From NCBI GenBank assembly GCA_002414505.1, contig DHZF01000119.1, positions 1 through 47,572 of the forward strand: a stretch of DNA of 47,572 bases, in the 5' to 3' direction. This DNA comes from Hyphomonas sp. UBA5111 (lineage in GTDB: Bacteria; Pseudomonadota; Alphaproteobacteria; Caulobacterales; Hyphomonadaceae). Each line of letters starts with the position of its first letter. Positions within the stretch are counted from its first letter, which is position 1. Both the position numbers and the translations under genes were made by a program. A model generated the notes under the pieces. The model had not been told where the DNA came from. It was given only the letters and a program-made list of their open reading frames with translations, and searched no databases. Below are positions 41,740 through 47,572 of the stretch, piece by piece.

Positions 41740-42429
41740 ATGCCGGGCCGCTTTTTCAGACAGGATATTTCGTGGGACGACTACCGCGAGGCGACCGGCC
41801 TTGTGCCCCCGCCGGGCATCGAACCGCCGGAGCCTGCCTACAACATTGCGCCCAGCCAGTTCGTGCCAATCATCCGCATGGCCCCGGAAGGCGAATACGT
41901 TCCGCCCGGCACGGTCCAACTCGCCCCGGCCTATTGGGGCCTGATCCCCAACTGGTGGAACAAGCCGCTCAGCGAGAAGAAATTCTCCACATTTACGGCA
42001 AGGTGTGAGGACCTTGAATTCTCCAACACGTTCCGCGGGCCGTTCCGTCACCATCGCTGCCTCGTCCCGGTCAGCGGCTATTATGAGTGGACCGGTCCGC
42101 AGGGCCATCGCAAGCCCCACGCGATTGGCCTGAGGGAGCGGCCCTGGTTCTGCTTTGCCGGGCTCTGGAACCGGGCCATGATCGACGGCTCAGAGATCGA
42201 CACGTTTACCATTCTGTCCACCCGGCCGAACCGGATGATCTCGGACCTGTCCAGCCGGATGCCGGTCATCCTCAAGGCGTCCGATCATCTTCGCTGGCTG
42301 AACGCGGACAATCGCAAAGTGTCAGATCTCTACGCGCCCTATCCGGCAGCCGAAATGCAGGCATGGCCGGTCAGTCCGGCGGTCGGGAATGTTCGCCATC
42401 AGGGGGCTGGACTGATCCGGAAAGCCTAG
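41740..42429 (+). CDS. SRAP (YedK/HMCES) homologue lacking the catalytic cysteine
   Basis: This 229-residue protein is a full-length SRAP-fold homologue: YNIAPSQ, WGLIPNWW, FRHHRCLVPVSGYYEW and RMPVIL are all in order. SRAP proteins crosslink to abasic sites in single-stranded DNA through the Cys exposed after removal of Met1. Here the start reads MPGRFF in place of MCGRF/Y, so Cys2 is Pro. The Asn of NAR is Thr86 and the His before RMPVIL is Ser171, while Glu116 (YYEW) and Arg88 remain. It probably cannot form the crosslink. It follows the acyltransferase by 43 bases. Confidence 0.88.
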   Translation: MPGRFFRQDISWDDYREATGLVPPPGIEPPEPAYNIAPSQFVPIIRMAPEGEYVPPGTVQLAPAYWGLIPNWWNKPLSEKKFSTFTARCEDLEFSNTFRGPFRHHRCLVPVSGYYEWTGPQGHRKPHAIGLRERPWFCFAGLWNRAMIDGSEIDTFTILSTRPNRMISDLSSRMPVILKASDHLRWLNADNRKVSDLYAPYPAAEMQAWPVSPAVGNVRHQGAGLIRKA

Positions 42430-43973
42430 TTCTTCTTCCAGGCCACCTGGTAGAGATCCAGCCGGCGGTCCTTGAGGTTCTGAACCGCGCCGGACTGGCG
42501 GGCGGTCAGCAGGTCCGAGATCGACAGATCAGCCAGGGCGATGGTTTCGGTATTCGGCGCCGTGTCCGCAGCCACGCCATCCCGCGAGAAGGGGAAGTCC
42601 GACGGCGTCAGGATACAGCTCTCCGCATAGTGAATGTCCATGTTCTCGACATTGGGGAGGTTGCCCACCACGCCGGACATGGCGACATAGCACTGGTTCT
42701 CCACTGCGCGCGCCTGGCAGCAATAGCGCACGCGCAAATAGCCGCGCCGCTCGTCGGTGCAGAATGGCACGAACAGCATCAGCGCGCCCTGATCGACAAG
42801 GTGCCGGGCAATTTCCGGGAACTCGCTATCATAGCAGATCATCACGCCAATCGGTCCGCAATCGGTCTGGATCACGGAGTTACCGCGACCGCCCTGGATA
42901 TTCCACCAATGGCGCTCGGACGGAGTCGGGTGCAGCTTCTGCTGGGTATGGACCGAGCCGTCGCGCAGGAAGACATGGCAGACATTCAGGATCTCGCCAT
43001 TCGCCATCTGGCTCGGATGCGTGCCGCCAATGATGTTGATATTGTAGGAGACCGCCAGCTTCTCCATGAATTCGACAAAGCGGGGCGTATAGTCTGAGAT
43101 CTGAGAGATCGCATCGACCGGGCCGAGCGGGCGTTCGGACAGCGACAGCAGCTGAAGCGTCAGCATTTCCGGGAAGACCACAAAGTCTGACTGGTAGTCG
43201 GACGCGATGTCGACCCAATATTCCACCTGCCCCTCAAACTCGTCGATCGAGGTGATGCGGCGCATCTGGAACTGGACGGTGGCAATCCGCACGCGCTCGG
43301 GTAGGGAGGTGTCGCCAAAGCTCGTATTGGTCTGGATTTTCTCCTGCGCCAGCGGGTTTTCCCAGAACATGTGCGTGGCATGTCCCATCGAGTCGGTATC
43401 TTCCGGCAGATAATGGCGCAGCACGCCAAGCGGCACATAACCCTGGTTCAGCTGGAACGTGATGACCGGGTCGCGCAGCTTGGATTCGCGCACGGCCTTC
43501 ACATAGTCTTCCGGGTTCGGATACTGTTTGGCGCGGCGGGCATAGGCCGGCATGCGGCCGGCAAATACGATGCCCTTCAGTTCCAGCCACTGGCACAGCT
43601 CGCGCCGTGCCTTGTAGAAACGCTGGCCAATGCGCAGGCGGCGGAACGCCGGATCGACCGCGACATCCATGCCATAGAGCACGTCCCCTTCCGGATCGTG
43701 ACGGGCGGCATAGCCACCACCGGTAATCTGCATCCAGGTGTGCGGCCCGAAGGCATGTTCGGAGGCAATCATGAAGGTCGCGCAGTGGCCGACAATCTGG
43801 CCTTCATATTCGGCAATGAATTGCCCGTTCGGGAACCGGTTGATCTGGGCCATGAGGTGGTCGCGGGAATATTCCTCGCCTTCACCGTAAACGCGCGCCG
43901 ATAGGCCCTGAAGGCCGGGAATGTCATCCGGCGTGGCGTTGCGGATGATCAGTTTTGCTTTGCTATTGCTCAT
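42426..43973 (-). CDS. GNAT-nitrilase (carbon-nitrogen hydrolase) fusion protein
   Basis: This 515-residue protein joins a GNAT domain (about residues 8-210; YGMDVAVDPAFRRLRIGQRFYKARREL is the acetyl-CoA region, in pieces) to a nitrilase-superfamily amidohydrolase (about 228-500). The Glu-Lys-Cys triad is visible: VVFPEM, QKLHPTPSE and MICYDSEFPE. Such fusions are known but their substrates are unclear; an amide is probably hydrolysed and a related amine acetylated (inference). It lies 30 bases after the sensor kinase gene on the same strand and may be in one transcript with MarR, regulator and kinase. Its stop overlaps the convergent SRAP stop by four bases. Confidence 0.92.
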   Translation of the reverse strand: MSNSKAKLIIRNATPDDIPGLQGLSARVYGEGEEYSRDHLMAQINRFPNGQFIAEYEGQIVGHCATFMIASEHAFGPHTWMQITGGGYAARHDPEGDVLYGMDVAVDPAFRRLRIGQRFYKARRELCQWLELKGIVFAGRMPAYARRAKQYPNPEDYVKAVRESKLRDPVITFQLNQGYVPLGVLRHYLPEDTDSMGHATHMFWENPLAQEKIQTNTSFGDTSLPERVRIATVQFQMRRITSIDEFEGQVEYWVDIASDYQSDFVVFPEMLTLQLLSLSERPLGPVDAISQISDYTPRFVEFMEKLAVSYNINIIGGTHPSQMANGEILNVCHVFLRDGSVHTQQKLHPTPSERHWWNIQGGRGNSVIQTDCGPIGVMICYDSEFPEIARHLVDQGALMLFVPFCTDERRGYLRVRYCCQARAVENQCYVAMSGVVGNLPNVENMDIHYAESCILTPSDFPFSRDGVAADTAPNTETIALADLSISDLLTARQSGAVQNLKDRRLDLYQVAWKKN

Positions 43974-44003
43974 GGCGAAGGAATGCCTCTGGAGGGATAG
44001 GGG

Positions 44004-45299
44004 TCAGTGGGGCAGGCGCAGGCTGGCTCGCAAGCCGCCGAGAGGGCTGTCGCTCAGGCGGAGGTCTCCGCCGTGCGCGCGCGCCGTGTCCCGGGCGAGG
44101 GTCAGACCGAGCCCGGTGCCCGGCGTATTCTGGGTGCGGGCCTCGTCCAGCCGCATGAAGGGCCTGAAAGCATCCTCCCGCAGGTCTGCGGCGATGCCGG
44201 GTCCGTTGTCGTCGACGTGTATATCGGCCGCATGCGGACCGTTCACAAGAGTGATTTGTGTGTCGGTCGCGAATTTTGTTGCATTGGAGATCAAATTTGT
44301 CACAGCCCGCTTGATCGCGAGGCGGCGGCCATTGACCATGATCCGCTCGGGGCCTGCCACGGTGACGTGCGGGCCGAACCCGGCCGCCGCATCGCGGACC
44401 AGTTCCGCAAGGTCGAAATCGCCCGGGTCGTCGCCCTCTTCGCCGCGCGCAAAGGTCAGGTATTCGTCCAGCATCATCGACATGTCGTCGAGGTCGGCCC
44501 GCGCTGCCTTGATGTCGTCGGTCTCCTCCATCATGGCCAGCGCCAGCTTCAGGCGGGTGAGGGGGGTGCGCAGATCATGGCTGACCCCGGCCAGCATGGC
44601 GGTGCGCTGTTCGGCAAACGCGGTCAGCCGGTTCTTCATGTCGATGACGGCGCGGGCGGCCTCGCGCACTTCATTGGCTCCGGACGGACGGAAATCCGGC
44701 ACATCCCGGCCCCGGCCAAAGGCGCGGGCGGCCTTGGAGAGGCGCAGGATGGACCGCACCTGCTGGTTCAGGAAACCGATTGCGAGCATCACCATGAACA
44801 GGGAGAACAGGATCACCCAGACAATGAAGAAGTGGGAATTGACGGTCAGCACCCGCTTGCGCTCGACAATGATCTCCACCGTGCGCGGGCCGGATGGGAA
44901 GCGAAGGTGCAGCATCGAATCCCGCGGATCCAATGCCGTCTCCACCGGGACCCCAAGGCGCGTTTCCAATTCATCGTCCAGCGTGCGGCTATAGGAGAAG
45001 ACATTCACATGGCTGCTCCGGTCGATGTTCGCCGCGTCGCTGTCGCAGGTAAAGGTCATGTCCAGACGCTCATCGATGGTCCGGCGGTCCAGAAGCGAAT
45101 CCTGGCGGCGATCACAATAGGCCTGAACAAGGCTCGCATCACGTGCGATGGACTGGCCCAGCTTGCGGTTCACTTCCGCGATGTGGCTGTCGTAATAATA
45201 CCAGGACATCAGCGACAGGATCAGCACGACCGGCGCGATCACCATCAGCATGCTGCGAGCATAGAGCCCGCGCGGTGTGATATCTCTCAGGCGTAGCAT
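44004..45299 (-). CDS. EnvZ-like sensor histidine kinase
   Basis: This 431-residue kinase has membrane helices at about residues 16-36 and 160-180 enclosing a periplasmic sensor domain of about 120 residues, then a HAMP linker and His241 in VSHDLRTPLTRLKL. The ATPase domain has NLISNATKF, DDNGPGIA and the G2 box GTGLGL. It follows the OmpR-type regulator gene by four bases and is surely its partner. The layout MarR, OmpR-type regulator, EnvZ-type kinase recalls the PetP/PetR loci of alphaproteobacteria. The signal is unknown. Confidence 0.93.
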   Translation of the reverse strand: MLRLRDITPRGLYARSMLMVIAPVVLILSLMSWYYYDSHIAEVNRKLGQSIARDASLVQAYCDRRQDSLLDRRTIDERLDMTFTCDSDAANIDRSSHVNVFSYSRTLDDELETRLGVPVETALDPRDSMLHLRFPSGPRTVEIIVERKRVLTVNSHFFIVWVILFSLFMVMLAIGFLNQQVRSILRLSKAARAFGRGRDVPDFRPSGANEVREAARAVIDMKNRLTAFAEQRTAMLAGVSHDLRTPLTRLKLALAMMEETDDIKAARADLDDMSMMLDEYLTFARGEEGDDPGDFDLAELVRDAAAGFGPHVTVAGPERIMVNGRRLAIKRAVTNLISNATKFATDTQITLVNGPHAADIHVDDNGPGIAADLREDAFRPFMRLDEARTQNTPGTGLGLTLARDTARAHGGDLRLSDSPLGGLRASLRLPH

Positions 45300-45303
45300 C
45301 GCG

Positions 45304-45987
45304 TCAGTCCGGCATCAGGCGGTAGCCGACGCCCCGCACGGTCTGGATGTGGATCGGCTCTTTCGGATTGGGCTCGATCTTGCGGCGCAGGCGCGTGACC
45401 TGCACATCGACAGAGCGTTCCATCCCCGCCGAGGTCAGAGAGGCCAACTCCTCGCGGCTCACCGGTTCGCCCGGATTGGATGCGAGAATGGTCAGCAATT
45501 GCAGTTCGGCTTCCGTCAGCCGAATGCGCGTGTCGCCTTCCTTCAGCTCGCCGCGCTGGGCGTTGAAGACGAGGCCCGACATTTCGACCTCTTCAGGCGG
45601 CTCGGCCTTGTGCGACCGGCGCAGGATCGCGGCGCAGCGCAGCGAGAGTTCTTCCGGCTCGAACGGCTTGGCGAGATAGTCATCGGCGCCATGCTTCAGG
45701 CCTTCAATCCGGCTGGAGGTTTCGCCCTTCGCCGTCAGCAGCATGACCGGGCTTTCCCGGTTGCGACCCTCCCGCATGGATTTCAGCAGGGACAGGCCAT
45801 CCTCGCCCGGCATCATGATGTCGAGAATGGCGAGATCGAACTCCATCGCTTTCATCAGCTTGCGGGCGCTTTCGGCTCCCGAGGCGGAGGTCACGCGATA
45901 GCCTTCGCGCGTCAGATAGCGTTTCAACAGGTCGCGAATGCGGTCGTCATCATCGACCACGAGAATATGAGCGGCATCCTGGGTCAT
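45304..45987 (-). CDS. OmpR-family response regulator (PetR-like)
   Basis: This 227-residue regulator has a receiver (VVDDDDRIRDLL, phosphoacceptor Asp56 in AILDIMMP, Thr in MLLTAKG, Lys in DDYLAKPF) and an OmpR/PhoB winged-helix DNA-binding domain ending in RSVDVQVTRLRRKIE and IQTVRGVGYRL. Start and stop fit tightly: it overlaps the MarR gene by four bases and the kinase gene follows four bases later. The pairing of MarR and OmpR proteins resembles PetP/PetR of Rhodobacter, but no cytochrome bc1 genes are here. Confidence 0.94.
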   Translation of the reverse strand: MTQDAAHILVVDDDDRIRDLLKRYLTREGYRVTSASGAESARKLMKAMEFDLAILDIMMPGEDGLSLLKSMREGRNRESPVMLLTAKGETSSRIEGLKHGADDYLAKPFEPEELSLRCAAILRRSHKAEPPEEVEMSGLVFNAQRGELKEGDTRIRLTEAELQLLTILASNPGEPVSREELASLTSAGMERSVDVQVTRLRRKIEPNPKEPIHIQTVRGVGYRLMPD

Positions 45988-46451
45988 TTGACGAGCGCAT
46001 CCATCACTTTCCTTGCCCCTTCAACCGCATCCGGCCCCGCCGCGCGATAGGCGAGACGCAGCCGCTCCCTCAGGACAATGGTGATCTGGGTGGTCAGCGT
46101 TGTGCCGGCATCCGACAGGGTGAGGGTGCGGCGGCGCTTGTCGCTCGCCTGTTCGCGCTCGCGTTCGATCAGGCCGCGCTTGTCCAGTTCGCCAATGATA
46201 CGGGCGAACGTAGGCACAGTCATGCTCAGGGAATCGCGCAGATCGCCCACCGTCTGGCCGGGCGTATAGCGGATAGCCATGAGAATTTGCAGCTCTGGCC
46301 TGCTCAGCCCTGCCTTGTGCCGGGCCTCTTCTGCGGCTCTCATCAGTTCTGCGCTGCCTGCCAGCAGGAGTCCGACACCTCTATCAAGCTCCTGATCCAT
46401 AAGGAAAAGGCGCGGATCGAAAGGTCTATTCAGGTTGACGTCAGGGGCCAT
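45984..46451 (-). CDS. MarR-family transcriptional regulator (PetP-like)
   Basis: This 155-residue protein is a MarR-type winged helix regulator: LSRPELQILMAIRYTPGQTVGDLRDSL (in pieces), recognition helix MTVPTFARIIGELDKRGLIERE and the wing ASDKRRRTLTLSDAG. It heads the MarR/OmpR/EnvZ unit and overlaps the regulator start. It is divergent from ilvE with 55 bases between, in which a GTTC-N6-GAAC palindrome touches its start codon and may be its operator (autoregulation inferred). Confidence 0.92.
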   Translation of the reverse strand: MAPDVNLNRPFDPRLFLMDQELDRGVGLLLAGSAELMRAAEEARHKAGLSRPELQILMAIRYTPGQTVGDLRDSLSMTVPTFARIIGELDKRGLIEREREQASDKRRRTLTLSDAGTTLTTQITIVLRERLRLAYRAAGPDAVEGARKVMDALVK

Positions 46452-46465
46452 GTTCTGAAATGAAC
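46452..46465. promoter_or_regulatory. Candidate operator between marR-type gene and ilvE
   Basis: GTTC and GAAC form an inverted repeat around six bases directly upstream of the MarR start codon. A TATAAG box for ilvE lies at 46476-46481, so a protein bound here could affect both genes. MarR binding is inferred from position. Confidence 0.4.
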
Positions 46466-46506
46466 GCGAAAATGCTATAAGTGCAAGCGAGGAGCGCTGA
46501 ACAATT

Positions 46507-47385
46507 ATGTCTGCTTATGACGACCGTGACGGTTATATCTGGATGGATGGGGAATTCGTGCCGTGGCGGGACAGCAAGGTCCACGTCCTGACGCATGCAC
46601 TTCACTATGCCTCCTCCGTCTTTGAGGGCGAGCGGGCATATGGCGGCAAGATCTTCCGCTCGCTGGATCATTCCAAGCGGTTGCACAATTCGGCCGAGAT
46701 CATGGGCTTCAAAATCCCGTTTTCCGTAGACCAGGTCGAGCAGGCCAAGACCGAAGCCCTGGCAAAGTCGGGGCTCGAAAGCGCTTATGTGCGCGCGCTG
46801 GCCTGGCGCGGCTCTGAAATGATGGGCGTGTCGGCCCAGAACAACACGATCCATCTCGCGGTCGCGGTCTGGCATTGGGGTGACTATTTTGCCGACAAGA
46901 TGAAGGGCATCCGCCTGACACATGCCAAGTGGCGCCGTCCGGCCCCGGACACCGCGCCTTGCCATGCCAAGGCCGCTGGCCTCTACATGATCTGCACCCT
47001 GTCCAAGCATGCCGCAGAGCGCGATGGCTATGCCGACGCCCTGATGCTCGATTATCGCGGTCAGGTGGCAGAGGCGACCGGCGCGAACATCTTCTTCGTG
47101 CGCGATGGGGCCCTGCATACGCCGACCCCGGATTGCTTCCTCAACGGCCTGACGCGCCAGACGGCGATCAAGCTGGCGAAGGAACGCGGCATCGAAGTGA
47201 TCGAACGGGCGATCTTCCCGGACGAACTGTCGACCTTCTCGGAATGCTTCATCACCGGCAGCGCGGCGGAAATCACGCCGGTCGCCGAAATCGGTGAGCA
47301 CCGATACAAGCCGGGCCAGATCTCCGAAGCCTTGGTCAATGACTATACCGCACTGGTCAATGGTCGGCTGGAGCTGGCGCTATAG
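46507..47385 (+). CDS. ilvE: Branched-chain amino acid aminotransferase
   Basis: IlvE transfers the amino group in the last step of leucine, isoleucine and valine synthesis, with pyridoxal phosphate bound to Lys155 (HAKAAGLYM). The 292-residue product is a fold-type IV enzyme with VHVLTHALHYASSVFEGERAY near the N-terminus (in pieces), EATGANIFFV and the phosphate-binding CFLNGLTRQTAI. GAGGAG precedes the ATG. The conserved terminal FITGSAAEITPV is present. D-amino acid transaminases share the fold, but the order of motifs fits IlvE better. Confidence 0.93.
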   Translation: MSAYDDRDGYIWMDGEFVPWRDSKVHVLTHALHYASSVFEGERAYGGKIFRSLDHSKRLHNSAEIMGFKIPFSVDQVEQAKTEALAKSGLESAYVRALAWRGSEMMGVSAQNNTIHLAVAVWHWGDYFADKMKGIRLTHAKWRRPAPDTAPCHAKAAGLYMICTLSKHAAERDGYADALMLDYRGQVAEATGANIFFVRDGALHTPTPDCFLNGLTRQTAIKLAKERGIEVIERAIFPDELSTFSECFITGSAAEITPVAEIGEHRYKPGQISEALVNDYTALVNGRLELAL

Positions 47386-47453
47386 GCGGCACGGCGCAAG
47401 CTGTACGAAAAGTAACTGAGGCCGTCTCAGGCTGGCTGCTAGGGCTTTGGCCC

Positions 47454-47572
47454 ATGGGTGGAGCCTGGAAAGAGTTCGCGCGCGAGCGCCTTCCCTTTGT
47501 GGTGTGATCATTGGGCCTCAACGGCCTGATCCTGTTTCTCTTTGCCATCGCCTTCGGACATAAACTGCCCCC
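47454..47572 (+). pseudogene. Gene start interrupted by an in-frame TGA, cut by the window edge
   Basis: From the ATG at 47454 the frame gives 17 residues ending PFVV, then TGA at 47505, and continues in the same frame with SLGLNGLILFLFAIAFGHKLPP to the edge. Both parts have high third-position GC, and the joined product looks like a short cytosolic start leading into a membrane helix, as if a TGG had become TGA. It could instead start at the TTG at 47511, though no ribosome site is visible there. The identity is unknown. Confidence 0.3.

Noticed and set aside
42087..43097. Open frame of 336 codons crossing SRAP and the nitrilase fusion
   Set aside because: It is out of frame with SRAP and antisense to the fusion protein; it only arises from GC-rich third positions.
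44007..45296. Open frame of 429 codons on the plus strand
   Set aside because: It mirrors the EnvZ-like kinase gene almost exactly; the kinase has all its motifs, so this is a shadow.
1..47572. tRNA, rRNA, CRISPR arrays, IS elements or integrases
   Set aside because: No cloverleaf-like sequence, spaced repeats, transposase or integrase motifs, or terminal inverted repeats were seen; the window reads as ordinary chromosome.

Overview
The window looks like chromosome of a high-GC alphaproteobacterium. The core content (rnd/lptC/lptA/lptB/rpoN, hpf/ptsN, rpoH, an OmpR/EnvZ-type pair beside a MarR regulator, ilvE, mnmC, zapE), a GTTC-N7-GTTC LexA box of the alphaproteobacterial type, an HWE-family histidine kinase and a DUF2849-containing cys operon all fit that class. 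I infer the Caulobacterales/Hyphomonadaceae side of it; the sequence alone cannot name a genus. I see no rRNA, tRNA, insertion sequence, prophage, integrase or CRISPR array. Genes are tightly packed, with many ATGA/TGATG start-stop overlaps.

Layout. 1-5.7 kb: a partial fatty-acid desaturase, an unknown membrane protein with a CHC2-like zinc ribbon, a thioesterase, a nucleoside salvage set (cdd divergent from nucleoside hydrolase and a ribokinase-family kinase) and a secreted S1/P1 nuclease. 5.7-10 kb: the LPS-transport/sigma-54 block rnd, lptC, lptA, lptB, rpoN on the minus strand. 10-14.6 kb: a UPF0178 protein, a GNAT, a LexA-controlled Y-family polymerase and an M3 peptidase lipoprotein. 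14.7-15.8 kb: hpf and ptsN, which in many proteobacteria sit directly after rpoN. 16.1-18.2 kb: an HWE sensor kinase and a lone receiver. 18.3-21.5 kb: the phage-shock locus, with pspF divergent from a sigma-54 promoter and an operon of small ORF, pspA, micro-ORF, pspB, pspC and a small membrane protein. 21.5-24.8 kb: mnmC, a CsbD stress protein, two tandem mini-GNATs and a YcgN-like protein. 24.8-31.1 kb: a LysR regulator divergent from the assimilatory sulfate operon cysG-DUF2849-GST-cysI-DUF934-cysH. 31-35.8 kb: an rRNA methyltransferase, an unknown membrane protein, rpoH, and a coupled YqcI/YcgG-DUF1989-DUF421 operon. 35.9-43.9 kb: a GGDEF-EAL protein, a small unknown, ZapE, a rhomboid protease, a lone receiver, an acyltransferase, an SRAP homologue lacking its catalytic cysteine and a GNAT-nitrilase fusion. 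44-47.6 kb: sensor kinase, response regulator and MarR, divergent from ilvE.

Themes. The window carries stress and envelope regulation: rpoN together with its client psp locus, rpoH, hpf/ptsN, CsbD and a LexA-boxed polymerase. It also carries a complete siroheme/APS-reductase/sulfite-reductase route. The least understood parts are the YcgG-DUF1989-DUF421 operon, the SRAP homologue whose catalytic residues are replaced, the zinc-ribbon membrane protein at 551-1732, and the extra small proteins of the psp operon.
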